The notes under the pieces were generated by a model. That model made no database searches. It saw only the letters and a program-made list of their open reading frames with translations, and was not told where the DNA came from. Source: Alteriqipengyuania bathyomarina_B (GTDB lineage Bacteria; Pseudomonadota; Alphaproteobacteria; Sphingomonadales; Sphingomonadaceae). From it: a stretch of 64,000 nucleotides of DNA. Position numbers and translations under genes: made by a program. The stretch covers positions 805,288-869,287 of the forward strand of contig NZ_JBCFZM010000002.1 of assembly GCF_038594605.1 (NCBI RefSeq), read 5' to 3'. Shown here piece after piece: positions 42,107-50,824 of this stretch. Every line of letters begins with the position of its first letter. The stretch's first letter is position 1.

Positions 42107-42813
42107 CCGCACTGCCCGAGCCTACCCCGCCAGCCGAACATCCGCTGTCGCGGCGGCTGGCGGCGGAGGGTATCGGCAGCTTCTTCCTCTTCCTCGGGGT
42201 CTTGGGCTCGGGCATCATGGCCGAGACTCTGTCGGGCGGGAATGCGGCCATCGCGCTGCTCGCAAACACGATTGCGACGGGCGCGATTTTGTATGTGCTG
42301 ATCGCGATGCTCGGGCCGATCTCGGGCGCGCATTTCAACCCGGCGGTGACGCTGGCCTTCTGGCTCCGCCGCGAGATCGCCGCGACCCCGGCGATCCTCT
42401 ACATGATCGTCCAGGTCGCGATCGGCGCGCTGGGTGCCTTTGCCGCGCACCTGATGTTCGAGCTGCCGATCCTGCAATTGTCGGAAAAGAGCCGCTTCGG
42501 CGTGGGGCAATGGGCGGGCGAAGGTATCGCGACCTTCGGCCTGGTGCTGACGATCCTCGTCACGCTGAAGCGGCTGCCCGGATCGGTCCCGGCCAGCGTC
42601 GCGCTCTATATCGTCGCCGCCTACTGGTTCACGTCGAGCACCAGCTTCGCCAATCCGGCGATCACCATCGTGCGCAGCCTCAGCGATACTTTCGCCGGGA
42701 TCGACCCGGCGCACGTGCCCGGCTTCATCGCGGCGCAGCTGGCGGGCATGCTGCTGGCGGTGGTGGTGGGCGGCTGGCTGAGTTCCGATCCGCCCACCGG
42801 GCAGACCGCTTAG
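42103..42813 (+). CDS. MIP/aquaporin-family channel
   Basis: A 236-residue channel with six membrane helices and two half-helix NPA motifs, GAHFNPAVTLAFW and TSFANPAITIVRS. The start is GTG at 42103, overlapping the preceding stop (GTGA). MIP channels carry water, glycerol or arsenite; an AqpS-like arsenite role is sometimes seen near ArsR-type genes, but the ArsR gene here is of the sulfur-sensing kind, so no substrate is claimed. Confidence 0.9.
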   Translation: MTALPEPTPPAEHPLSRRLAAEGIGSFFLFLGVLGSGIMAETLSGGNAAIALLANTIATGAILYVLIAMLGPISGAHFNPAVTLAFWLRREIAATPAILYMIVQVAIGALGAFAAHLMFELPILQLSEKSRFGVGQWAGEGIATFGLVLTILVTLKRLPGSVPASVALYIVAAYWFTSSTSFANPAITIVRSLSDTFAGIDPAHVPGFIAAQLAGMLLAVVVGGWLSSDPPTGQTA

Positions 42814-43241
42814 CCGTTAAACGTCGTTTCCAGCGTGATCTCGGTGTCGAGCAGCTTGGACAGCGGGCAGTTTTCCTTGGCACTCCTGGCGCATTCCTCG
42901 AACGTCGCCTGGTCGAGGCCATCGCCGCCGCCGGTTACCGACAGTGCGGACTTGCTGACCTTGAACCCGTCGCCGTCCTTATCGAGCGTCACCTCGCAGG
43001 TTGTCTCGATCGTCCCGTCCGAATGGCCCTTGTCGGCCAGCTGGAAGGCGAGCGCCATGGTGAAGCAGCTGGCGTGGGCCGCGCCGATCAGCTCTTCCGG
43101 GTTGGTCCCGGGCGCATCCTCGAACCGGGTGTTGAAGCCATAGGGCTGGTCTTTCAGCGCGCCCGATTGGGTCGAAACGTGGCCCTTGCCGCTCTTGCCG
43201 AAGCCTTCGTATCTGGCGCTGCCGCTATTGGTCGTGCTCAT
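42810..43241 (-). CDS. osmC: OsmC-family peroxiredoxin-like protein
   Basis: A 143-residue thiol-dependent hydroperoxidase of the OsmC/Ohr family. The two reactive cysteines are in AAHASCFTMALAFQLA and SAKENCPLSKLLD. OsmC proteins reduce organic hydroperoxides and protect during osmotic and oxidative stress. Start 43241 was used; the same frame continues upstream only as shadow. It is separated from the TauE gene by 68 bases and may or may not share its transcript. Confidence 0.9.
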   Translation of the reverse strand: MSTTNSGSARYEGFGKSGKGHVSTQSGALKDQPYGFNTRFEDAPGTNPEELIGAAHASCFTMALAFQLADKGHSDGTIETTCEVTLDKDGDGFKVSKSALSVTGGGDGLDQATFEECARSAKENCPLSKLLDTEITLETTFNG

Positions 43242-43309
43242 CGTAATGATCTCCTTGTGTGAAGGAGACGCGGGCCAGCGCCAGTCGTTCCGGCCCCGCT
43301 GGCGCGCTC

Positions 43310-44095
43310 TCAACCGAGCAGCGCTTCGCCGACAACGCCGGCACCAATGGCCACCACCAGCCCTGCAAACCCGATTTCCAGCGCCCGTTTGCGCGTCGCC
43401 AGCAATTGGCCGATCCAGCGGCCGAGGATGCTGCCGCCGACCCCGCCCGCAACGAGCCAGAGCACGAGCTGCCAGTCCACGAGGCCGGAGAGAGCATAGG
43501 ACCCGGCGGTTGTCGCGCCGAGGGCGGTGACCGCAACCAGCGAGCTGCCGATGGCAAGCATGATCGACATGCCGGTCGCGAAGATGAGACCGGGCACGAC
43601 CAGAAAGCCGCCTCCGATACCGAAGAAGCCCGCGAGCACGCCTACCGCGAGGCCCGTCGGCACGATCCGCGCGAGCATTGGTGCGGCATTGTCGCGGGTC
43701 ATGCGGACAATCGCGTTCTCGTTGGCCGTGCGCCGCCGCATCATCAAGCCGCCGACGACAACCATCAGGACGCCGAACAGCGCGAGCAGCCGCTCGCCGT
43801 CGAAAGCCATGCCGGCCCGCGCGCCGAGCGCCGCTCCGACCGCTCCGGAGAGCGCGAAAGAGAGCGCACAGGGCCAGCGCACATTGCCGCCTCGCGCGTG
43901 GCCAGCAAGGCCGACGAGCGCATTGAGCGCGACCGCGACCGCCGAAGTGCCGATCGCGACGTGCGGCGACTGCACCCCGACGACATAGACCAGCAGCGGC
44001 ACGGCGAGGATCGAGCCTCCGCCTCCGACCAGCCCGAGGACCAGGCCGATCAAGCCGCCTGACAACAGGGTCAGGATAATACCTGCCGCGTCCAT
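43310..44095 (-). CDS. Sulfite exporter TauE/SafE family protein
   Basis: A 261-residue membrane protein with the duplicated TauE/SafE motif: GLVLGLVGGGGSILAVPLLVY early and LAGFFGIGGGFLVVPGLIFAT later, about eight hydrophobic segments. The family exports sulfite or other organosulfur anions. It lies in a row with a rhodanese and a BigR-type regulator, so here it most likely removes sulfite made during persulfide oxidation. Confidence 0.92.
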   Translation of the reverse strand: MDAAGIILTLLSGGLIGLVLGLVGGGGSILAVPLLVYVVGVQSPHVAIGTSAVAVALNALVGLAGHARGGNVRWPCALSFALSGAVGAALGARAGMAFDGERLLALFGVLMVVVGGLMMRRRTANENAIVRMTRDNAAPMLARIVPTGLAVGVLAGFFGIGGGFLVVPGLIFATGMSIMLAIGSSLVAVTALGATTAGSYALSGLVDWQLVLWLVAGGVGGSILGRWIGQLLATRKRALEIGFAGLVVAIGAGVVGEALLG

Positions 44096-44101
44096 CGCCG
44101 G

Positions 44102-44626
44102 TCAGCCGTGCTGCGGCTTGCGGTTCCACGGCATGACCGCGAGCAGATGCGCCATGCCGCACCAGCCCGTCGTGCCCGCGAAAGCCAGCCCCGCACCGAC
44201 GAACCCGGCAAGCGCGAACCAGCCGGGCGCAACGATCAGCCCCAGCACGATACCGATCATCACCAGTGATCCAGCGGCGATTTGCACCTGCCGCATGATC
44301 TCGAGCGGCTGGCTGCGGTCTTCCGCAACGGGAAGCCCCGCCTTGCGCCAACCTTCGAGCCCGCCTTCGAGAAGAAACGCCTCGCCCGGATGGCAGCAGG
44401 CGAGCCTGTCGGCATTGCTCGCCGTGCGCATGCCGGAGCGGCACATGAACACGACAGGGCCGTCCGTTTCGAGCCGGTCGATCCGGTCGAGCGGCCGGTT
44501 TTCGGCCCCTTCGGCCCGCGCGCGGGCGAACTCGTCGGCGCCGCGAATATCGATCAGCTGCGCGCCGTTCGCCAGCAGCTCACGGGCTTCGCGCGGCGAA
44601 ATGGTTTTGGGGGTGGTGGGGGACAT
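44102..44626 (-). CDS. Rhodanese-like protein with C-terminal membrane helices
   Basis: A 174-residue protein. The N-terminal rhodanese domain (ISPREARELLANGAQLIDIRG) contains the active-site loop VFMCRSGMRTASNA with the catalytic Cys. Two C-terminal hydrophobic segments (IAAGSLVMIGIVLGLIV and WFALAGFVGAGLAFAGTTG) resemble DUF2892. It probably transfers sulfane sulfur near the membrane. ATG at 44626 was chosen over a TTG at 44647. Confidence 0.87.
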   Translation of the reverse strand: MSPTTPKTISPREARELLANGAQLIDIRGADEFARARAEGAENRPLDRIDRLETDGPVVFMCRSGMRTASNADRLACCHPGEAFLLEGGLEGWRKAGLPVAEDRSQPLEIMRQVQIAAGSLVMIGIVLGLIVAPGWFALAGFVGAGLAFAGTTGWCGMAHLLAVMPWNRKPQHG

Positions 44627-44634
44627 TCGGGGGT

Positions 44635-44961
44635 TCACTCCTGACAATAAAGTTCGTGCAAGGTCGCCAGCAGGGTCCGGCAGCGGGGGTCTGCGATCCG
44701 GTACCAGGCCGTCTGCGCCTCACGCCGGAAGTCGACGAGGCCCTCGGCCCGCATCTTCGCGAGATGCTGCGACAGGGCGGACTGCGAGAGGCCGACCTCT
44801 TCGGCGAGCGCGTTGACCCGCATCTCGCCATGCTCGGCCAGCTTGCACATCACCATCAGCCGACGCGTGTTGCCGAGCGCCTTGAGCAGCTCGGCGACAC
44901 TGGTGGCGTTGGCCTCGAAGGATGCGAGGTCGGCGGGGGCGAGGATGGGTTGGTTTTTCAT
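44635..44961 (-). CDS. ArsR-family regulator, BigR/SqrR-like persulfide sensor
   Basis: A 108-residue winged-helix repressor. It has MVMCKLAEHGEMRVNALAEEV, the recognition helix LSQSALSQHLAKMRAEGLV and three Cys (C39 in VMCKL, one in DPRCRTLL, one in ELYCQE). BigR/SqrR proteins sense persulfide through a pair of cysteines that form a tetrasulfide, and the Cys39/C-terminal Cys pair fits. It is divergent to the Blh-type gene, with a palindromic operator between them. Confidence 0.88.
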   Translation of the reverse strand: MKNQPILAPADLASFEANATSVAELLKALGNTRRLMVMCKLAEHGEMRVNALAEEVGLSQSALSQHLAKMRAEGLVDFRREAQTAWYRIADPRCRTLLATLHELYCQE

Positions 44962-44990
44962 TAGCTCTTGCTAAATAAGCATTGGCTAAT
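44960..44990. promoter_or_regulatory. Likely BigR-type operator between divergent genes
   Basis: ATTAGC (44960-44965) and GCTAAT (44985-44990) form an outer inverted repeat, with inner GCTAA and AGCATT copies. The AT-rich palindromic block overlaps the regulator start and lies about 40 bases from the Blh-like start. Confidence 0.6.
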
Positions 44991-45029
44991 ATATGTCAAG
45001 CGACACAGACCACTTGATGGAGAAAGATC

Positions 45030-45914
45030 ATGACGAATCCCCGAATTCGCGCATTCTTCGACGAACCGACCAATACCGTCAGCTACCTCGTCTGGGACCC
45101 GGCAACGGGCAAGGGCGCGGTGATCGACCCCGTGCTCGATTTCGATCTTGCATCGGGGGAGGCCGACGTCCGGTCTGCCGAAGCCATCCTGGCGGCCGCC
45201 GAGGAAGCCGGGGTGACGGTCGCGTACGTGCTCGAGACCCACGCCCATGCCGATCACCTGAGCGCGGCGCCCTTCATCAAGGCGAAGACCGGCGCGACCA
45301 TCGGCATCGGGGCGCATATCCGCGACGTGCAAAAGATCTTCCGCCCGGTCTTCGGCCTCGACGACCTGACGCCCGACGGATCCGATTTCGACCGCCTGTT
45401 CGAAGATGGCGAGCAGTTCGCGATCGGCGAGCTGGAGGTGGAGGTGCTCCACGTACCCGGCCACACCCCGGCGGACCTCGCCTACAAGGTGGGCGATGCG
45501 GTGTTCGTGGGCGATACGCTGTTCATGCCCGACTATGGCACCGCACGGGCGGACTTCCCGGGCGGCGACGCGCGCCAGCTCTACCGCTCGATCCGGCGCA
45601 TCCTCTCGCTACCCGGCGAAACGCGGCTGTTCATGTGCCACGACTACAAGGCACCGGGGCGCGACGACTATGCGTGGGAAACCACCGTTGCCGAGCAGCG
45701 CGAGAAGAGCGTGCATGTGCACGACGGCGTGAGCGAGGACGAGTTCGTGGCAATGCGCGAGGAGCGCGACGAAGGCCTCGCCGTCCCGCGGCTGCTCCTG
45801 CCCTCGGTCCAGGTGAACATCCGCGCGGGCCGCTTCCCCGAAGCGACCGAGAACGGGGTTTCCTATCTGCGCATTCCGATCAAGCCGGTGCGCCACGCCG
45901 TGACCGACGGCTGA
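45030..45914 (+). CDS. blh: Metallo-beta-lactamase-fold persulfide dioxygenase, Blh/ETHE1-like
   Basis: A 294-residue MBL-fold enzyme. The metal motif is HAHADHLSAAPF (HxHxDH) and further ligands lie in HVPGHTPADLAY and VGDTLFMPDYGTARADFPGGD; the last segment is characteristic of ETHE1/Blh. It oxidises glutathione or protein persulfides to sulfite using Fe and O2. The divergent BigR-like repressor, rhodanese and TauE exporter complete a sulfide-detoxification unit. No separate sulfide:quinone reductase gene is present here. Confidence 0.9.
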   Translation: MTNPRIRAFFDEPTNTVSYLVWDPATGKGAVIDPVLDFDLASGEADVRSAEAILAAAEEAGVTVAYVLETHAHADHLSAAPFIKAKTGATIGIGAHIRDVQKIFRPVFGLDDLTPDGSDFDRLFEDGEQFAIGELEVEVLHVPGHTPADLAYKVGDAVFVGDTLFMPDYGTARADFPGGDARQLYRSIRRILSLPGETRLFMCHDYKAPGRDDYAWETTVAEQREKSVHVHDGVSEDEFVAMREERDEGLAVPRLLLPSVQVNIRAGRFPEATENGVSYLRIPIKPVRHAVTDG

Positions 45915-47168
45915 TCAGAGTATCCCGACAGCCTTGCCTGCGCGTTCGAACATGCCGAGGATGGTGGAAACCTCTTCCTCGCTATGTTCGGCGCACAGCG
46001 AGCAGCGCAGCAGCGTCATGTTGGCGGGCGTTGCCGGCGGGCGGGCGAGATTGACGTAGAGCCCTTCCTTCAGCAGCGCCTCCCACATCTGCGCGCCCTT
46101 GGTCAGGTCGGGCATGATCACCGCGACGATCGCGCTTTGCGGGGTCTCGGTGCCGAGCTGGAAGCCCAGGTCCTTGAGGCCGGAGTGCAGCCGCTTGGAA
46201 TTCTCCCACAGGTGCGCGCGCTTGTTCGACCCGTGCATCAGCTTGCGGATCGAGGTCGCGGCGGTCGCGACCACCGAAGGCGGCAGGCTGGCGGTAAACA
46301 CGTAAGGTCGGCACACCAGCCGCATGATCTCGAAATCGAGGTGGTTGGAAACGCAGAAGCCGCCCACCGTGCCCACGCTCTTCGAAAACGTGCCGATCAC
46401 GAAGTCGACATCGTCGAGCACGCCCTGGTCCTCGGCGACGCCGCGTCCATGTTCGCCGATGAAGCCCATCGAATGCGCCTCGTCGACCAGCACCATCGCG
46501 CCCGCTTCCTTGGAAATGCGAACCATTTCCTTGAGCGGCGCGACATCGCCCAGCATCGAATAGACGCCTTCGAGGACGACCAGCTTGCCCGCATCGGCGG
46601 GAATGCGCTTCAGCCGTTTTTCGAGCGCTTCGATATCGTTGTGGCGGAAGGGCACGATCTCGGCCCGGCCCATCGCGCAGCCATCGTAGATCGAGGCATG
46701 GCTGTCGATATCGATCACCACGTAATCGCCCTTGCCGGCGATGGTGGAGATGATCCCGAGGTTGGCCTGATAGCCGGTGGAAAAGACCATCGCATGGTCC
46801 ATTCCGTAAAATTCCTTGAGCGCGTCCTCGCACTCCCGGTGGCCCTGATAGGTGCCGTTCAGAACGCGGCTGCCGGTCGTGCCGGTGCCGAATTCTTCCA
46901 GCGCCTGCTTCCCTGCGGCGATGACATCTTCGTCGAAGGTCATCCCCATGTAGTTGTAGGTGCCGAGCAGGATCGTCTCGCGCCCGTTGCAGATCGCGCG
47001 GGTGGGCGAAAGGACCTTTTCCATCACCAGGTTGAACGGGTCTTCCACCCCGCTGGCGAGCAGGCCCTCGCGCATCTGGATGAGCTCGTCGAACTTCGCG
47101 AACAGATCGCCCTTGGCGCGGCCTTCACGTTCAACCGGAGCGTCCGGCTGGCTGATGCCTTCGCTCAT
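45915..47168 (-). CDS. spt: Serine palmitoyltransferase
   Basis: A 417-residue PLP enzyme of the alpha-oxoamine synthase family, closely matching the soluble bacterial SPT. It condenses serine with palmitoyl-CoA or acyl-ACP to 3-ketosphinganine, the first sphingolipid step. It shows the start FAKFDELIQMREGLLASGV, the GTGTTGSRVLNGTY loop, the HASIYDGC His, and the Schiff-base Lys in GTFSKSVGTVGGF. The adjacent acyl carrier protein gene (overlap of one base) supplies the acyl chain. KBL and BioF are rejected on the neighbour and pattern. Confidence 0.95.
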   Translation of the reverse strand: MSEGISQPDAPVEREGRAKGDLFAKFDELIQMREGLLASGVEDPFNLVMEKVLSPTRAICNGRETILLGTYNYMGMTFDEDVIAAGKQALEEFGTGTTGSRVLNGTYQGHRECEDALKEFYGMDHAMVFSTGYQANLGIISTIAGKGDYVVIDIDSHASIYDGCAMGRAEIVPFRHNDIEALEKRLKRIPADAGKLVVLEGVYSMLGDVAPLKEMVRISKEAGAMVLVDEAHSMGFIGEHGRGVAEDQGVLDDVDFVIGTFSKSVGTVGGFCVSNHLDFEIMRLVCRPYVFTASLPPSVVATAATSIRKLMHGSNKRAHLWENSKRLHSGLKDLGFQLGTETPQSAIVAVIMPDLTKGAQMWEALLKEGLYVNLARPPATPANMTLLRCSLCAEHSEEEVSTILGMFERAGKAVGIL

Positions 47169-47410
47169 CAGGCTTCGACCAGTTTCTTCACGGCATCGAC
47201 GAGCTGGCCGTAGGTCTCGATCTCGGCCTGCTGGTTCATGCTGATGATGATGTCGAATTCGTCTTCGATCGCGGCGACGAAATCCATCACCGTCAGGCTG
47301 TCGAATTCCAGGTCGCCCTGGAAGGTCGTCGCATCGGTGATCGTCACATCGTTCTTGTTGAACGGCTCTATCAGCGTGCGGATTCGACGGTCGATTTCGG
47401 CACGGTCCAT
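47168..47410 (-). CDS. Acyl carrier protein for sphingolipid synthesis
   Basis: An 80-residue ACP with the phosphopantetheine Ser in LEFDSLTVMDFVAAIEDEF (DSL motif). It differs from the housekeeping AcpP start and lies directly upstream of spt, overlapping it by one base, the usual sphingomonad pair. Start 47410 (MDRAEIDRRIR) was chosen; the frame continues a few codons upstream. Confidence 0.9.
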   Translation of the reverse strand: MDRAEIDRRIRTLIEPFNKNDVTITDATTFQGDLEFDSLTVMDFVAAIEDEFDIIISMNQQAEIETYGQLVDAVKKLVEA

Positions 47411-47496
47411 AGCGGGATTCCTTCGTTTCTTCTTAGCGCGGGGCAAAGCTTGTTCGCCCCGTATTTGTCAAGCGCGCCAAAGTGACGGGGGGCCGC

Positions 47497-47877
47497 CTAC
47501 TCACCGATCAGCGCGATAACCTTGGCCGAAAACGGGCCGATGGAGACCGGTTTTGCAAGGTAATCTTCCGCCCCCGCAGCGCGAATGCGATCCTCGTCGC
47601 CCGTGCCTGCATAGGCGGTGACGGCCAGCACCGGAACGGCGGACAACTCGCCGTCGGCCTTCATCTGGGCGATCAGGTCGAGGCCGGAGACATGCGGCAG
47701 CTGGATGTCCATGATCGCGAGGTCGGGGCGGAAACGCCGAGCCGATTCGATCACCGCATTGCCATCCGCGCACCCCAGCACTTCGTACCCCTTGGCGCGG
47801 AGTACATCGCAGAACAATTTGCGGTTGAGATCGTTGTCCTCGACAACAAGGATACGCTTTGCCACGTGTCGCCCCAC
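47497..47877 (-). CDS. Single-domain response regulator, DivK/CpdR-like
   Basis: A 126-residue receiver domain without output module: KRILVVEDNDLNRKLF with the acidic pocket, phosphoacceptor Asp in DLAIMDIQLPHVSGLDL, the AVTAYAG Thr and the KPVSIG Lys. DivK-type proteins shuttle cell-cycle phosphosignals in alphaproteobacteria. GTG 47877 is used as start; a second GTG at 47865 is equally possible. The DivK identity is inferred from this sequence type. Confidence 0.82.
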   Translation of the reverse strand: MGRHVAKRILVVEDNDLNRKLFCDVLRAKGYEVLGCADGNAVIESARRFRPDLAIMDIQLPHVSGLDLIAQMKADGELSAVPVLAVTAYAGTGDEDRIRAAGAEDYLAKPVSIGPFSAKVIALIGE

Positions 47878-47915
47878 TTTTTACCTGCACCCCGGATAGG
47901 CCAGCCACGCCCCCC

Positions 47916-48197
47916 ATGACAATCGCAACGCCCCAAAATCCAGAGCATTCAGACGCAGAGGCGCTGGCATTGTCGGCGCTCGGCTGGATTCTGACCGACG
48001 AGCGGCGGGCGGATCGGCTGCTCTCCCTGACCGGGCTGACGCCCGAGGTGCTGCGCGACGGCATCGGCGAGCGCGGCGTGCAGGCCGCGGTGCTCGAATT
48101 TCTCGCCGGGCACGAGCCTGATCTGGTGCTCGCCGCCGATGCGCTGAATGTCGAGCCCGGCGCGATCATCGCTGCCAAAGAGGAACTGTCGCGGTGA
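47916..48197 (+). CDS. DUF3572 family protein
   Basis: A 93-residue small protein, DAEALALSALGWILTDERRADRLLSLTGL, with TPEVLRDGIGERGVQAAVLEFLAGHEPDLVLAA. This is the DUF3572 family of alphaproteobacteria, mostly helical and uncharacterised. It is divergent from the DivK-like gene (38 bases between) and overlaps the next gene by four bases. Confidence 0.82.
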   Translation: MTIATPQNPEHSDAEALALSALGWILTDERRADRLLSLTGLTPEVLRDGIGERGVQAAVLEFLAGHEPDLVLAADALNVEPGAIIAAKEELSR

Positions 48198-48856
48198 GCG
48201 CTTCCATTTCCAGCCTTTCCGGTTCGAACGGCGCACGCCCGCTCGTCATCACCGATTGCGACGAGGTGCTGCTGCGCATGGTCGCCCATTTCCGCGACTG
48301 GCTGGGCGAGGCGCATGACATAGACTTCGCCTTCCAGTCCGATTTCGGCGAGGCGCTGACCCGGCGCGAGGATGGCGCGGTGGTCGAGCAGCGCGAAATC
48401 TGGCGGCTGCTCAACGCCTTCTTCGATACCGAGATGGACCGGCAGGATCCGGTCGCAGGAGCGGTTGAGGCCTATGGCCAGCTCGCGGAAAAGGCGGATG
48501 TCGTGGTGCTGACCAACCTGCTCGATCACCGGCAGGACGATCGCGCGCGCCAGCTCGCCCGCTACGGGATCGATGCCAAGGTCTATACCAACCAGGGCCC
48601 GAAGGGCGCGGCGATTGCGCGCATTCTAGAGGAATACGGCCCGCGCCGCTCGGTCTTCATCGACGACCTGTCGCAGCATCACACCTCGGCGCGCGAGCAC
48701 GCACCCGATACGCACCGCCTGCACCTGTGCGGCGAGCCCGATCTCGCGCCGCATATTGCGTGCGGCGAAAAGGCGGGCGACGCGCATGCCCGGATCGACA
48801 CCTGGGAGACCGCGCTGCCCTGGATACTCGAACGACTGGAGGAACCGACCCCATGA
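48194..48856 (+). CDS. HAD-superfamily hydrolase
   Basis: A 220-residue protein with HAD motif I PLVITDCDEVLLRM (Asp-x-Asp), motif II VVVLTNLLDH and motif III/IV FIDDLSQHH. The start is GTG, overlapping the DUF3572 stop (GTGA). The cap region and substrate are unassigned; small-molecule phosphate hydrolysis is likely. Confidence 0.82.
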   Translation: MSASISSLSGSNGARPLVITDCDEVLLRMVAHFRDWLGEAHDIDFAFQSDFGEALTRREDGAVVEQREIWRLLNAFFDTEMDRQDPVAGAVEAYGQLAEKADVVVLTNLLDHRQDDRARQLARYGIDAKVYTNQGPKGAAIARILEEYGPRRSVFIDDLSQHHTSAREHAPDTHRLHLCGEPDLAPHIACGEKAGDAHARIDTWETALPWILERLEEPTP

Positions 48857-49317
48857 CCATTCAAGCCCGTCTCGACGAACTCGGCATCACATTGCCCGAG
48901 GCCGCAGCCCCCGTCGCCAGCTATGTGCCCGTCGCGGTGCATGGCGATCTCGCCTACGTCTCGGGCCAACTGCCGTTCATCGACGGAGAGCTGGTCACCG
49001 GGCGGCTGGGCGACGACGTCAGCCTCGAAGATGGCGCTGCGGCCGCGCGCGCCTGCGGCCTGATGATTCTCGCCCAATTGCAGAATGCACGCATTCCGCT
49101 CGACCGGGTGGAGCGGATCGTGAAGCTTGGCGCATTCGTCAATTCGACCCCCGATTTCACCGATCAGCCCAAGGTCGCCAATGGCGCGTCGGAACTGATG
49201 TTCGACGTGTTCGGCAAGGCAGGGCGTCATTCGCGCGCCGCAGTCGGCGTGGCGAGCCTGCCGCTCGGGGCAGCGGTCGAGATCGACGCGATCATCGCGC
49301 TGCATCACCACCACTAG
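48853..49317 (+). CDS. RidA/YjgF-family protein
   Basis: A 154-residue RidA-like protein. It has YVPVAVHGDLAYVSGQLPFIDG, then GLMILAQLQNARIPLDRVERIVKLGAFVNS and HSRAAVGVASLPLGAAVEIDAIIAL. RidA proteins deaminate reactive 2-aminoacrylate. The extra N-terminal part and sequence place it in the YjgH-like branch. It overlaps the HAD gene by four bases. Confidence 0.85.
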   Translation: MTIQARLDELGITLPEAAAPVASYVPVAVHGDLAYVSGQLPFIDGELVTGRLGDDVSLEDGAAAARACGLMILAQLQNARIPLDRVERIVKLGAFVNSTPDFTDQPKVANGASELMFDVFGKAGRHSRAAVGVASLPLGAAVEIDAIIALHHHH

Positions 49318-49357
49318 CGCTGCCCAGCGGGGCCCGCGGCTCCCCCTATCGATCGGC

Positions 49358-50494
49358 ATGGCGGATATCGAACTCAACGCACGGATACATGGCGGCGTCG
49401 CCGGCATCGACGCGGGCGAATGGGATCGGCTGGCGGGCGACGATAACCCGTTCATGAGCCACGCCTTCCTCTCCGCGATGGAGGATTCGGGCAGTGTCGG
49501 GCCGGGCACGGGGTGGCAGGCCGCGCCGATCACGGTCGCCGATCAAGCGGGCACGATGCACGCCGCCTTGCCTGCCTACCTGAAGATGCACAGCCAGGGC
49601 GAATATGTGTTCGATCAGGGCTGGGCCGATGCCTATCAGCGCGCCGGCGGGCGCTATTACCCCAAGCTCCAGATCGCAGCACCATTTACCCCGGCGACGG
49701 GCCCGCGCCTGTTGCTGGAAGATGAGGCGTTTGCCGCTCCGCTGCTGCGCGCGGCCGAGCAGGTGTGTCACGAACACGGGCTTTCGGGCGCGCACGCCAC
49801 TTTCATTGCGCCCGAGCAGGTGCCTTTGTTCGAGGATGCAGGCTGGCTGATGCGCAGCGATCTGCAGTTCCACTGGGAAAATCGCGACTACGCCGATTTC
49901 GACGCTTTTCTGGACACGCTCGCGAGTCGCAAGCGCAAGAACCTGCGCAAGGAGCGGGCGAAAGCGCAGGAAGCGGTCGAGATTCGCCATCTGACCGGCG
50001 CCGATCTGACCGAAGAGGTGTGGGACGCGTTCTGGGAATTCTATCAGGACACGGGAATGCGCAAATGGGGCACGCCCTATCTGACGCGCGAGGCCTTCAC
50101 TCTGCTGGGAGAGCGGATGGGCGAGAAGATCCTGCTGATCTTCGCCTATATCGACGGCCAGCCGGTGGCGGGCGCGATGAACGTGATCGGCGGGACGACG
50201 CTGTTCGGACGCTACTGGGGGTGCCTCGCCGACATTCCCTTCCTGCATTTCGAGCTATGCTATTATCAGGCGATCGACGCGGCGATCGCGCGCGGTCTCG
50301 CGCGGGTCGAGGCAGGCGCGCAGGGCGGGCACAAGCTGGCGCGCGGATATGCGCCGGTGCAGACGCGCTCGGCCCATTACATCGCCGATCCGGGCCTGCG
50401 AGACGCGGTGGCGGAATTTCTGGAGCGCGAGGCGCAGGGCATCGCGGTGGAGCAGAACTTCCTCGAAGAGCGCACGCCCTTCAGGAAAGGATAG
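49358..50494 (+). CDS. GNAT-type peptidoglycan-like protein (DUF482/COG3146)
   Basis: A 378-residue protein of the DUF482 family with a double acetyltransferase (FemAB-like) fold. Visible segments are EWDRLAGDDNPFMSHAFLSAMEDSG, then RKRKNLRKERAKA and GARGLARVEAGAQGGHKLARGY. The family is common in alphaproteobacteria and its substrate is not known. It starts after a 40-base gap from RidA. Confidence 0.8.
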   Translation: MADIELNARIHGGVAGIDAGEWDRLAGDDNPFMSHAFLSAMEDSGSVGPGTGWQAAPITVADQAGTMHAALPAYLKMHSQGEYVFDQGWADAYQRAGGRYYPKLQIAAPFTPATGPRLLLEDEAFAAPLLRAAEQVCHEHGLSGAHATFIAPEQVPLFEDAGWLMRSDLQFHWENRDYADFDAFLDTLASRKRKNLRKERAKAQEAVEIRHLTGADLTEEVWDAFWEFYQDTGMRKWGTPYLTREAFTLLGERMGEKILLIFAYIDGQPVAGAMNVIGGTTLFGRYWGCLADIPFLHFELCYYQAIDAAIARGLARVEAGAQGGHKLARGYAPVQTRSAHYIADPGLRDAVAEFLEREAQGIAVEQNFLEERTPFRKG

Positions 50495-50497
50495 TCA

Positions 50498-50824
50498 TCA
50501 CGCGCTCTTGCGCTGGCCGATCAGCCACTGACGTGCGCGGCGCTGGGCTTCGGCGATCTCGCGGGCGGTCATCTCGTCCGAAATATCGGTCCGGCACCAT
50601 GCCGCTTCGCGATGGCCCTGCGAGGCTGCGAGATTGAACCACTGATGGGCCTCGATCATGTCGCAGTCCATGCCATGCGCGCCGGTCGACCAGATCACCC
50701 CGAGTTCGTAGCACGCCTCTATATCGCCCTCGGTCGCGGCGCCGATCAGGCGGGCAATGGTGAGGTTGGCAATATCATCGGTCGCAGGTTGTGCGCCGGT
50801 CGTGTCGATTGCAGTCAGTCGCAT
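50498..50824 (-). CDS. Sel1-like repeat protein
   Basis: A 108-residue protein with one clear Sel1-like motif: CYELGVIWSTGAHGMDCDMIEAHQWFNLAASQGHREA. These helical repeats mediate protein-protein contacts. It is convergent with the DUF482 gene (4 bases between stops). A palindrome lies 61-88 bases upstream of its start. Confidence 0.7.
   Translation of the reverse strand: MRLTAIDTTGAQPATDDIANLTIARLIGAATEGDIEACYELGVIWSTGAHGMDCDMIEAHQWFNLAASQGHREAAWCRTDISDEMTAREIAEAQRRARQWLIGQRKSA

Noticed and set aside
42810..44444. 544-residue minus-strand frame covering osmC and the TauE gene
   Set aside because: Only its last 143 codons are OsmC; the rest runs through the TauE and rhodanese genes in the wrong frame.
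45915..47168. BioF or 2-amino-3-ketobutyrate CoA ligase (Kbl)
   Set aside because: Same fold family, but the sequence and the adjacent dedicated acyl carrier protein fit serine palmitoyltransferase.
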